Source: Piromyces finnis (taxonomy: Eukaryota > Neocallimastigomycota > Neocallimastigomycetes > Neocallimastigales > Neocallimastigaceae). From it: a stretch of DNA of 64,000 nt. The notes beneath the pieces were generated by a model. That model made no database searches and was not told where the DNA came from. It worked only from the letters and a program-made list of their open reading frames with translations. Positions 11,865 through 25,203 of the stretch are shown here, piece by piece. Numbering within the stretch: position 1 is the first letter of the stretch; each line of letters opens with the position of its first letter. The DNA is taken from NCBI GenBank assembly GCA_002104945.1, contig MCFH01000008.1, positions 488,501 through 552,500 of the forward strand. The letters run 5' to 3'. Position numbers and translations under genes: made by a program.

Positions 11865-13912
11865 CATCATAAATTATTAAAGTTTTTATTATAAATTAAA
11901 CAAACGTTGGTTATAAAAAATTTAACTTTTTTATTCTTTACTACTACATTATTATATTTATTTAAAATTTTTATTTTACCAATTTTAATTATTATTTAAA
12001 TACATTTCTAATAAATATCATGTATATATATAATTTGAATATAAAATAAAAGCTATATATATATTTACGGATGATGTATTGAATAAAAAAAAAACTTTAT
12101 AATTAATTTTTTTTTATATTTTTTTGAACACTAAAATTTCATAATTATTTTCTTTTTAAATAATAATGTATATATTTTTTTTTAAAAAAAACAAAACAAA
12201 ATAAAATCATTCCTGTTTTACTAACAGAAACTAATAACATATTATTTTCTTTTATCTTATCATCAAAAACTTGGGAAGGTAAAAAATTAATTTGGAAAAA
12301 AAAATAAAGATATTAAAAAAGAAATCTCCTATATGGCATAGTATAAAAACAAATTACTTTATATAAAAAAATATCACAAGACATGTAAAAGAAAAGTTTA
12401 TATATAAAAATATTGATTCATTTAACTTTTATCACCTTTTCACATGAAAAACTTTGATTTTTTATTAAAAACAAAAAAAAAAATGCATATTTAAAAGTAA
12501 TTAATAATGTTAGTTTTTAAATATATTAAAATAAAATAGTATTATAACTTTATTTTTTATAATGAAGTGAATAGTTATAATAAAGGAAATATTATTACTA
12601 AAAATTGTCTATAGAGAGATAATTTGCTTAATTTTAATTTAGCTTTAAATACCTCAATAAATTTTAATTAATATTTCTTTTATATAATATAAAATTGTAT
12701 ATTATTTATTTATTTATGATATTTTTAATTATAAATAAACACAAAGATAGATATGGGGATTATTAACATTGTAAAATAAAAAGAGAATTGATTATATAAA
12801 GAAAATTCATTAATTGAATTAATGTATTTTTAAATTAATAAAATTGATAATAAAATATCATAAGATAAAATAATTTTTCTTTACAAAAAATAATATAATA
12901 ATAATATTTAATAGAAAAAACCCAAGAAAATAAAAAGTAAAATGAGTATAGTTTAACAAAAAATGGATAAATTATTTAAAGTTTATAATAAAAATATTTT
13001 TATTCACTTTAAAATGGTGAAAAATAAATAAAATTTATTTTTTAAAGTTTATAATGTTATGTAGTATGGTAAATAGAATAATGATGAAGAAAGAAAATAA
13101 AATTATATATAATATATAATTTTATTGTTTTTAAAAAAACGACTATTATTATTTTAATGTTACAAATAAAAAAAGGATCAACATTATTATATTTTACATT
13201 ATTCGTTCAAAATTTAAAAAAAAATAAACATTTATATCATAGTATAGTTTGTAGTATTTTTATTTTTAAAATGATAATTAACTAAGAAGAAAAATTCTAT
13301 ATAATAATGTTTATAACTACTTATAAAATAATACATATTAGTATGGAATATGAAAATTATTAACTATTTCTTCAAAATATTCTACATTAATTAATTTTCT
13401 ATATTCATATATTTTTTGTGTGATTAAGAGATTAATTAAAAGAATACAGTCAATGCTTTCAATACACGTTCTCATGTATATAATCTGAAATATAAAATAA
13501 TAAATTGAAATATATTTATATATCAATATTTAAACAAGTTCAATTCAATATTATGCATTGATTTAATATTAATTATAAGCAATTATTTTATTTTTATATA
13601 GAAATTATCAATTTATTTTATACATATATCATGTTTTTTTTTTTTTTTTTTTTAATAAAAACTATATTTATTATATATTAATTTTATTAATAAATAAAAG
13701 TATTAATTTATTATTTTATTTATGTATTTATGTGGCATTGTTCATTTATTAATAGAAATCTAAGAAAATATTTTATTTAAAAAAACTATAAATAATATTT
13801 AAATCTATTTAATTTATAATAAAAATTGATTAATAGAATAAAATCTCTTTGTAGAATAATTAAAATAAAACAGCAAGTATTGATTAAAGAATGAAATCTC
13901 TTTGTAGAATAA
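11154..13912. other. Gene-poor spacer
   Basis: About 2.8 kb of AT-rich DNA upstream of eS19 and downstream of the CAP gene. The only coding-like patch is 13338-13487 on the minus strand, an orphan frame preceded by a good splice acceptor (see findings). Otherwise homopolymers and short AT repeats. Confidence 0.5.
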
Positions 13913-13932
13913 TTAAAATAAAACAGCAAGTA
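13826..13932. repeat. Tandem duplication of about 53 bp across the CAP gene stop
   Basis: Copy 1 is 13826-13879 and copy 2 is 13880-13932. They share TTGATTAA, then ATCTCTTTGTAGAATAATTA and the following AAATAAAACAGCAAGTA. They differ only in a few bases near the start. Copy 2 contains the last codons and stop of the CAP-domain gene on the minus strand, so copy 1 is a duplicated gene end lying in the 3' flank. Confidence 0.9.
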
Positions 13933-14702
13933 TTATAACTATAAATAAATGATAATAAAATCTATGATTAAATATGATATTATATCCACTACTATTATCA
14001 TTTTCTTCTGGACTATTAAGAGATGTGGAATCTATGGTGGTGATATTACTTTCTTCATATACTTGTTGGTTTAAATAATTACCAGTTTCGTATCTACATA
14101 CTAAAAGATTCTTATAACTAAGTTTTTCACAATAACTTAAACCACACCCTAGTTTAGAATTTTTTGCCCAAACAATCTGTGAATAATGACCTACAACTTT
14201 TCCATTATATGAAACATCTAAAAATTTCGCTCTATATCCCGATTCATCAAAGGCTGCTTTCTCATTCATCCATTGATTAAACATTTGTGAGACATCATGA
14301 TTGGTGTTACCAGCTAAGTTTTCACCACCGGAAAAATCAGAGTGAATCATACCTAAGCATTTATCAGAGTAATCCTTTCACACAAACAAACAAACAAAAA
14401 ATTATAATTTTAGTTAAAACGGAAAGTATAAAAATGTCCATAGTATATACTATATATATACATTTATCAATTTTCATTAATAAATATATTAATTGATTTT
14501 GTTTAAAGAAACAACTTACTTGAGCACCTTTAGCAATTTCATCATCCCAAGATAATTCTTTCATATCTGGAGCATATACAGCATCTCTTGCAGTTTTATG
14601 AAGATCTAATAAAGCATTTTTCTCTTCTCTTGTTAAATTTGCATAAATTTTAGTACATATTAAAAGAAAAAATGATAAAAGAACACTAACATTATACTTC
14701 AT
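13913..14702 (-). CDS. Secreted CAP-domain (SCP/PR-1) protein
   Basis: Two exons, 14520-14702 and 13913-14374, give 214 residues. An N-terminal signal peptide (hydrophobic VLLSFFLLICTKIYA) leads into a CAP domain. It begins LLDLHKTARDA and continues LSWDDEIAKGAQ, across the junction to DYSDKCLGMIHSD. The cavity tetrad is present: His in MIHSD, Glu in GGENLA, Glu in WMNEKAAF and His in GHYSQIVW. Cysteines in GCGLSYC and VCRYETGNY fit the CAP2 region. After a Ser/Thr/Asn-rich stalk the protein ends in a hydrophobic tail (LFIVIILAVLF) right at the stop, which suggests a GPI anchor signal or a C-terminal membrane segment. CAP proteins are extracellular and may bind lipids or sterols. The stop lies in a tandem duplication. 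Confidence 0.93.
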
Positions 14703-16183
14703 TTTTTTTAATAAAAGTTAATTCTTATACTAATAATATTTATATAATATATGTATAAAATGTATTAAAAATAGTAATATAATTATAATTTTAATTACTA
14801 TCACAGTAATATATAAATCATTAAAAAAAAAAAAAAAAAGAATTAAAGATATAGTTTTTTCTATAAGAAAAGTGAAAAAAAAAAAAAAAGAAAATTACTA
14901 ATTTAAAATAAATGTCACATACATGATAGTAGCACTATAATTAGAGTTTTTATAGTATTTTAAATTTAAAGAATATTTTTTTCAAATTAATTGTATGGTT
15001 ATACTACCTACATGAAAAAAAAAACTTTATAAAATATTTTAAAAGAATTATATTCGATTCTTTGTGTACTTATTCTTTTTTTAATATTTATTTTTATATA
15101 TTAAAATAATACAGTGGTCTTTTATAACTTTTCCTTATTTTTAAATTATTTACATCGTTCATTCAATTTTTACTTTAAAATTATATATGTTAATAATTTA
15201 ACTGTTTTTCACTAATTAATTAATTAAAATCTTTTCTATACATTTTTTTAAAACTATACATTTTTATATAAATTATAGTTTAATATTTAGATTTAAAAAA
15301 AGCTATATATTTATTAATATTTAATAATATGTAAAATTTATAACATACATTTTTTAATGAAAAATGAAATAACTATTGGTACATTTTATTTAATTGTATA
15401 TATATAATTTAGGTTTTCTTTACCAAATACACCATATACACAGATATTTAAATAAAAAATTGTGAGATGAAATTCCTCTACAAAAACAATTAATAATTTG
15501 ACAATTGTTTTCACCTTTTTAAAAATTTTCCAGAAATTTATATTTATAATATTAGAAACATTTACTTCCTTAACTATTTGGATACATTATAATTGAAATT
15601 ACATATTGAGATTTATTTGAACAAATTTAAAGCATACACCAAATTGATATATATTTTGCTTTTCTATATGATTTACATATATAATATAATTCTGATTATT
15701 ATTATTTCTATTATCTATTATAATTATAATTTAAATATGGATTAATGGTGATTAAAAGAATATCATTTCTTTAAATCATTAATAAAAAATAATATTATTA
15801 TATTTATAAAGAAAAAGCAAGGGTTAATAATACAATTATTTAAGTTTTAAAATAAATAGATAATTGATTTATTATTACTTATAGTTTTTTAATAAATATA
15901 ATGTTTTATTAAATATTTTTTGTGAATTATATGGCATATATTACATTTCGTAATGTTATTACATTTATTAATATTAAAATTAATCTCCAATTTTATAATA
16001 ATAAAAAGTCATTTTCTATATAGTTTATAAGTTAAATGTAGTAATAGTGATCAAAATAAAATATTGGATTAAAGTATTATTTTAATATACTATTATTATA
16101 TTTATAATTGTTATTTTTATAATTATTATTATTAATAATAAATGTTTTTAATCACATGTATTAATTAAAAAAAAAAAAGAACC

Positions 16184-16314
16184 ATTTTCAAAAATGAAGA
16201 AACAGTATGACAGACCAGGAGGGTCACAACCACCTAGCAATAGGAATGAGCCAACGTTTCTCTAAGAACCACCATTGGAGCTAACTCTGATCGATGGGAG
16301 AAATGCACTCGGAA

Positions 16315-16368
<54 letters not shown>

Positions 16369-16375
16369 CAAAAAT
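16184..16375 (+). mobile_element. SINE-like retroposed element with poly-A tail and 12-bp target-site duplication
   Basis: A body of about 122 bases (16196-16317) with near-normal GC stands out from AT-rich surroundings and is followed by an uninterrupted run of about 47 A. The same 12 bases, ATTTTCAAAAAT, flank the unit at 16184-16195 and 16364-16375. This layout (body, A tail, target-site duplication) is the mark of target-primed reverse transcription by a LINE-type enzyme. The body can fold: TTTCTC (16257-16262) and CCAT (16272-16275) pair with ATGG and GAGAAA (16294-16303). TAGCAATAGG (16235-16244) and GATCGATGG (16289-16297) loosely resemble pol III A and B boxes, but this is weak. It could be a SINE or a one-off copy of a structured non-coding RNA. 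Confidence 0.75.
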
Positions 16376-16420
16376 ATTTATTTAGTAGTTTAGGTAGTAG
16401 TAGTATTTTTCAAATACATT

Positions 16421-16510
16421 GTAATTTTATAAATTGCTATTAAAAAAATATATAATATTTGCTTTGTAATTTTATAAATTGCTATTAAAAAAATATATAA
16501 TATTTGCTTT
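16421..16510. repeat. Exact 45-bp tandem duplication
   Basis: The unit starting GTAATTTTATAAATTGCTAT and ending ATATTTGCTTT occurs at 16421-16465 and again at 16466-16510 without a visible difference. It starts about 45 bases after the retroposed element. Its identity implies a recent event. Confidence 0.95.
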
Positions 16511-18253
16511 CTAAAAAAAAAAACAAAAAACTCAATTTATGAAAGCATTAAAAATAATAAAATATTAAGTTTTAATAATTTATTTGTTTAAAAATAAAGA
16601 TTAAACAATTCTATTTTCTAATTCTATTTTTTATATTATTTATTTTTATTTTATTATAAAAGTAGCAATATGACTTGTTTTTTAATAAATTAAATTGATC
16701 ATTTGCTTGGTTTTAATGGCGATTAATAGTAAATTAATGAATAAAATTCTTAAAATAAAATTGTAAACTTCTTTTTTTTTATTATTATTATTATTTTATT
16801 TTAAGTATTAATGCCTACGATTTAATATATCTTTTTCATTTTAATTTGTTGAATTTGACACCTTTAATAATTTATTCTACTATTATAGTGATTGATATAA
16901 ACTATTATCTTTAATAATTAATCTTCTCAATCCATTGTTTATCAATGATAATTATTAATAATGTCTATTTTTAATTAATTGTTTTATTTTATAAACATTT
17001 TTCATATTATTTTTTTAAAGGTATTCAATTCAATAAAAAGAATAAATACCTTTTTCCTTAATATATAGAATCTTCCCTCAGTGTCGTAGGAATAAAGTAA
17101 CCTTTATCATGTTTGCTTGCAGGCTTACAGGCGTTTAATTTTATTACAGAAATAAATTTTTTTTTTTGATATTAATTAATAATTTAATATAAATAAGAAT
17201 GATTTATTTTAATATATTTATCAATAAATTAAATATATTAATATTATTCATTTATATTAAAATATTTACTATTTTTATTTTATTATAAAATATATTATTT
17301 ATATAAAAAAGTGTAATTATCAATATATTAACAATAGTTTATTTTCCGTATTTTCTTATAAAATTTTATTTTTAATAAAAATCTATAGATATTGATGGTA
17401 AAAATAATATTTTTCATATATTAATTAATTTATTATTTTTAATTGATTGCTTATTCATTTATATTGTAATATATACAATATTTTAATTAAATTAAAATCA
17501 ATACAATTTTAGTCAATAATTTTTAAAATGTTTAAATCATAACTTAACCCTTAACTTTTATTATTTTAATTATCAGTTTTAGGTTTTATGATAACAGATT
17601 AATAATAATATAAGAATGAAAATAATATAAATATTAAAGAAAAAGGTACTTTAAAAAATTTATTTTATATTTTTATTTTATACTGAAAAACTATTTTATT
17701 ATATTTTATTCTATTTTATTATATAAAAAAAGTATTATTCATAAAAAGATTAATATTGAATCTAAAAATTATTTTTAAATTTTTTATAGGAAAATAATTT
17801 CAATAATTGTGAAAAAAAAAATTATTAGTAAATTTATTATTAATAAATAGAAATCAAAAAATTTATTAAAAGAAAATACCTAAAAGAAAATTTAAAAAAT
17901 TTTTTTTTCTCCCATAAAGAAAAACAAAAAAAAAAAAAAAACACCCACAAAAATACACCATCATTCAATAGAAAAAAAAAAGAAAATAAATTAATAGAAA
18001 TATATAAAAACAAAAAATAAATGATAAATTAAAAAGAAAAAAAAAAAGTTAAACAAACAAAAAAAAAGAAATAAAAAAAAGAAATAATATATATTATATA
18101 GTTAACTTGTTGTAAATTATTTTATATAATATACACTATTTCTTAAAAAAAATAAAAGATTTTTTATTTGATACCTAACAATATTCTATAAATTAAATAA
18201 AGGTAATATAAACAAATTATATATAAATTTCTTTTTTTATAGCTAAAATTACT

Positions 18254-18312
18254 ACTGATAATTTATCATTATTACCTAAATGATAAAATTATGAATTTTG
18301 TAAATTATCAGT
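18254..18312. repeat. Nested stem-loop upstream of the protease gene
   Basis: ACTGATAATTTA (18254-18265) pairs exactly with TAAATTATCAGT (18301-18312). Inside, TATCATT and AATGATA form a second stem around ATTACCTA. The structure lies about 200 bases before the start codon and may fall in the promoter or 5' leader. Confidence 0.6.
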
Positions 18313-18510
18313 AATTTAAACTTTTTTTAGGTATAAAATAATTAACACTTTTTTATATATATTTAATAGATATTCCAATTTAGAAATAAAATTAAATTAT
18401 AAAAGCAATTCGTGTAAAAAAAAAAAAAAAAGAGTTTAATTATTCAATAACCAAAATCTTTCTTATTCTTTTCCTATTTTTTTAAAGAAAAAGAAAAAAT
18501 AATAAACAAA

Positions 18511-20052
<1,542 letters not shown>

Positions 20053-20579
20053 ATTATAAAACATTAATTTACCTATAAAAACATATATATTTTTTATAAT
20101 ATCATCAATAATATTCTAATCGTACTTCATCTAAAATACTTAATCATATAATACTAATATTATCATTATCGAAAACTTAATTAAATATAACTTTTTTTTC
20201 AATATTTTTTTTTATAATTTCAAATTGAAAGTATTTTAAAAAAAATAAGAAAAGAAAAAGAGAGATATAAAAAAAATATCTGAAAAACAAAACAAGTTTA
20301 TAAATTCATGTATTTTTTTTCTTTCTATATGTAAATAATCTTTAAAAAGAATATAATAATAATAATAAAAAAAAAGTAATAATAAATATTTGTTATTTTT
20401 TTTTTTTTTTTTTTTTTTTTGATATTTATATATAATATATAAATTTAAAGAAAATATTAAAATGTTTAGGTTTAGAATTAGTAATTAAATTCAATTATAA
20501 AAATAATTAATATATTAAGATATTAATAATAATTTAATTAATGATAATAGTAGGAAAGTTTTAATAATCAAATTAATAT

Positions 20580-20615
20580 ATATTAGGAGAAGTAGTTATA
20601 TTAGGAGAAGTAGTT
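20580..20615. repeat. 18-bp tandem duplication
   Basis: ATATTAGGAGAAGTAGTT occurs twice in direct succession, 20580-20597 and 20598-20615, just before a degraded coding fragment. Confidence 0.9.
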
Positions 20616-20637
20616 AAATCTTAATTTTAAAGTATAA

Positions 20638-20808
20638 ATGGATGAAAAGAATTTATGAAACTTATTTGTGAACAATATTATTGTTGGAAGACATGCCGAA
20701 ACTTCTTTAAAATATTATGATTTATATTATTGTCTAAAGAAACTAGTAAGCAAAGTTATTGAAAATGAAGAAACAGAAAAGAATGCCATGTCAAGTATAA
20801 TTAATTAA
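20638..20808 (+). pseudogene. Degraded coding fragment of unknown family
   Basis: An ATG at 20638 is followed after six codons by an in-frame TGA (20656-20658). The same frame then continues for about 49 codons with protein-like composition, including VGRHAETSLKYYDLYYCLKK and ENEETEKNAMSS, to a TAA at 20806-20808. The mixed base composition differs from the AT-only surroundings. I do not recognise the family. It may be a gene relic or an exon of a gene whose other parts I cannot find. Confidence 0.45.
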
Positions 20809-21074
20809 CTATAATTTCTTTTCTTGAAAAATATTGATCATGTTTTTTTTTTTTTTCTTTCTTGTTTTTAAATTGAATTTCTATTATAAATTATAATTAA
20901 TATAAAGATTTTATAATATTTAATACTATTAAAAAAAAAAAAAAAGAATAATTTTAAAAACTAATTCCTTTTTTATTTGTTTAAATAAAATATTTTTTAA
21001 AAGTTGAAAACTGGTCACTATTAAGACAGTCTCAGATAGGTATATTAATAGAATTAAATAAAATTATTAAATAT

Positions 21075-21218
21075 ATATTCAATTTATTTTATACATTAAT
21101 AGTATTTTAAAAATTCAGATATTAAAATAGTTAAAAAAAGGATGACATATTCAATTTATTTTATACATTAATAGTATTTTAAAAATTCAGATATTAAAAT
21201 AGTTAAAAAAAGGATGAC
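21075..21218. repeat. Exact 72-bp tandem duplication
   Basis: The unit beginning ATATTCAATTTATTTTATAC and ending AAAAAAAGGATGAC is present at 21075-21146 and 21147-21218 with no visible difference, which implies a recent duplication. Confidence 0.95.
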
Positions 21219-21387
21219 AATAATAATAATTATATATAGTTATCCTATAATTGAGTAATGATTAAGATCGAACTTATATTTTACATTAAAAATTGATTAT
21301 ATATAACTTTTTAATAAACTATAAAAATAATAATAATAAAACGAAAAAAAAAATAAAGATTTATATATTAATGTTTTATTTACTTTA

Positions 21388-21426
<39 letters not shown>

Positions 21427-21697
21427 AATTTAACATTTAAAAAAAAAACTTTATATTTAATAAAATTCCTAAGCAAATAATAAAAATTAAAATTTAGTTT
21501 TTAATATAAATTGTCATAATTTATGGAATCTTTAAATTAAAATTTTAATTTACTCATGAATTTTAAATTAATATTTTTTAAGAATTAATTAAAAAATTTT
21601 TAAAAACATCTTAAATGTGGATTATTTATATTATTATATAATTGATAATCAAATCTTTTTCTTTTTTTCTTTTTAAATGAAAACAAGAAAAAAATAA

Positions 21698-21737
<40 letters not shown>

Positions 21738-22377
21738 TTAATATATTTTAAGAATAATTGTTTTAATTTCTAAGTATAAGTTATACAAAATTATATATCA
21801 AATTATATATAATCTTTATATAAATAGTTATTTGAAATTGAATTAAAATTAAAATAATATTACTAATAATTAAAATAAAAATAAAAAGAAGAAACCTTTT
21901 TATATTTTTTTGAAATATATTAATAATATAATAATTATATAAGTAAATTTAATTTAGTAGTAATAAGTATTTTTAAAAATTTGAAAAAAAAGTAGATAAA
22001 TATAATATTGATATATATATTATAATAATTGAGGAGTATTCATTATTCGATATACAAGAAACTAATATTACAAAAATAATAAATTCGAATACTATCTTTT
22101 ATTTTTGCTATTATTGTTAGGGTAAAGAAAAAATTAGGAGTATGAAGGTATGATAAAATAAAGTATTATAAGTAAATGGTTAAAAAAGAAAATTTTATTT
22201 TGAAATGATTTATAATTTGTTAATGATTATTTCTCTTTTTCATATTTTTTACTATTTATTAACAATGCATATATATATTAAACACAAAATACTTTACGAT
22301 AAATATTAATATAAATGATAACTAAATCATTAATAAAGAAAAAATAATAATAATAAATGTAAAATATAATACAAAAA

Positions 22378-24532
22378 ATGAATTTTAACACGATAAATAA
22401 AAAAAATAGAAATTTAAATCAAACGAGTCATATTTATATTCTATCTGAAAATAATCCTCATAAAAATAAAATATATAATTATCAAAAAAAACCTAATTCA
22501 TCTTCAAAGAATAATAAAATAAATGATGAAAACCCTATTAATACATATTACTATAAAGAAAAAGAGGAAAATAAAGAAAATCATAATGATAATAAACAAG
22601 AAAATATGATAGAATTTATTAACAAATTACAAAATAAAAAAGGGGATAAGATTTTCGGTTCATATAAAAAGAGTAACTTTTTAAATAATCAATATTCTAT
22701 TGAACGTTATTATAAGTACAATAAAATTGTTAATCGTATCAAAATGGAAGATGAACAAATTAAAAAAAAAAATAAATATTATTCTTCTCCATTACAAAAT
22801 CTGGACTCGAGTGAATCAGATACAATTCAAAAAAAGCAAGAAAAACAAAAAATATCTCACTTACGGGAACGTTCGTCGTCTCCAACTCGTAAGAAAAAAG
22901 ATAAAGATAAAAAGAAAACAGAAGAACTAAAACCAATAATTGTTTCACCTCCCTCTCCAAGATACAACAATCTCAATCATAATAATACAATATATAACCA
23001 AACCTTTCAATATAGTAATGATTACAAAAAAAATGACTATATTTCACCACCACAATCTCCTGTTCCTGTTCTTTCAAATGATGACGTAAACAAAAATCAT
23101 AAAAAGAAAAAAAATAAAAACTTGACAGAAAATAGAAAAAAAGAAAGTAAAGATGAAAAACAAAAACAAAATAATGTTAAAAAGGGGAGAAAGAATAAAG
23201 AATTAATAAATAATAATGTCAAAGTAACAACAGAAAAATTAAATGATAAACGAAATATAAAGAAGGATATAAAAGTGGATAATATTTCCTCTTCACCAAT
23301 TGATAAAAATTATGACCGAAAGTTTTATTGTTCATCTCCAATTAAATGTCAAAGTCAAAAACAATCTAATAAAATAAATAATATTAATACAGATTTCTGT
23401 AATAATGAAAAACATTGGTATAATAGTACTACTAATCCTAATCGTTTTCATGAAGGAATATTTAAGCATAAGGAAAGTAAAAAAAAGCATAATAATCAAA
23501 TCTCTCGACATGATAATGAATACAGTCATTCATTTATAAAAGATGATAATAAAAATTTAAAAAATGATTGTCAAATTCCTAATTTTAAATATTCCAAAAA
23601 TATAAAGTATAATACTAATACGAATACGAATAAAAACGGATTAATTAATGATAATTGTAGCAGCAATAAAAATAAAGATGATAAAAATAATGAGGTCAAT
23701 TTAACTAATAAAAATAACAATGTTAAAAATAGAATAAATAAAAAAAATAAAAGTAAAGAAAAAAACAAAGATAAAAGTAATGATAATAATAAAATAAAGA
23801 ACGAAAATTGCAATAATAATTGTAATAATCTCAGTAACAATAAACATAATAACAATAGTGATTATGACAATTACTATTATAATAATAATAAAAACGATAA
23901 AAATAAAAATAAAATTGATTTAAATAATCATTTTGAAAATAAAACTATGAAAAAAAATAATAATAAAATTGATATAAATAATCATCTTGAAAATACAGCT
24001 ATGAATAATAATAATAAAATAAAAAGTAATAATTATACCAACCCTAATTATGATAGTAAAGATAAAAATATAAAAAGTATAAAAATCCAAAGAAAAAATA
24101 ATATCATGAATCAAAATAATCAAAATCAATTATATCTAAATGGATCTATTTCAAATTCTATTATATCTAACATTAGTTTATGTTCTTCAATTTCATCTTT
24201 GAATAATTCTTATCTATACCCATTAAATCATTATTATTTACCTACTACGTCTGTAACACCTGCAATTTCATTTTCTTCTAATTGCAATGTTAATCACAAA
24301 GAGTTAGAAAATAATACTAAAGAAATTTTAAGAAAAGAAGAAATAAAGATGAAGGCACTTAAAAATTCAAGATCAAAAATTATAAAACATCCTTCAGATT
24401 CTATTGATACTAAAAATCCTAAAGGAAGGCTAAAAAATAAAATAAGTTTTAATTTATTTAATAATTTAATAGATGACCAAAATGGTAATCTGAATTTAGA
24501 TTATGCTAATAATACTGCTCAGAATAATAATG

Positions 24533-24573
<41 letters not shown>

Positions 24574-25171
24574 AATAATAATAATAATGAAAAACTCACT
24601 AATTCTAATATTTTAAATAGGGAAAATGAGGTATAATTAAACATATTATTAATATATATTAATCCTATTTAAATATTATTATAGAAATATTTGATACTTT
24701 TGAAAGATATTTAAAAATTTATTATTATTTTTTAAATTATATTTTTAGAATAAATCATTCATTGATGTAATTATTGATAAATCTAATCATAAAAATGAAA
24801 TAGATTTATCAGAGTTAGAAAAAGGTAACTACTTTAAAAAAAATTTCATATTTTATAATTTATAAATGTTTATAATCAATAAAATTATATTTATATAATT
24901 ATTTATTATCTTATTTAATCCATTCAAGATTCCATATATTTCAATTCTAGTGAAACAATGACAAGCGACTTAATACTTAATGAATATAATTTAAGTATTA
25001 GCAACTCACCTATAATTAATGAAACTAATGAAGAAAATGATGATATATTAAAAGAAGAGTTTGATTATTTATCGTTAATTCAACCTACTGGTAATAATAA
25101 AACTTTTTTAATAATAAATAAAAATAATAAAGAAAAATTTTAATTCTTAATGATTAATAATAAGTATTCTT

Positions 25172-25203
<32 letters not shown>

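Larger units (their letters stand above)
14703..18510. other. 3.8-kb spacer holding a retroposon-like insert and tandem duplications
   Basis: No protein gene is seen. It contains the GC-richer poly-A-tailed element at 16184-16375, a 45-bp tandem duplication at 16421-16510, a GC-richer island with a hairpin at about 17016-17150, and a nested hairpin at 18254-18312 upstream of the protease start. The 17.8-18.5 kb part is A-rich, as expected of a 5' leader. Confidence 0.55.
20053..22377. other. Spacer with tandem duplications and a gene relic
   Basis: 2.3 kb between the protease and the giant RhoGEF, same strand. It holds an 18-bp direct repeat (20580-20615), a degraded coding fragment (20638-20808) and a 72-bp tandem duplication (21075-21218). 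The rest is homopolymers and AT repeats, ending in an A-rich leader before 22378. Confidence 0.55.

Noticed and set aside
16282-16317. 5S rRNA-like strings (GATGGGAGA, CTCGGAAGTTAA) in the retroposed element
   Set aside because: Two short strings recall 5S rRNA but in the wrong order and spacing, and the rest does not align, so I do not call it 5S-derived.
23571-24129. Leu/Ile-rich frames on the minus strand
   Set aside because: They are antisense to the Asn/Lys-rich first exon of the giant RhoGEF and mirror its AAT and AAA codons.
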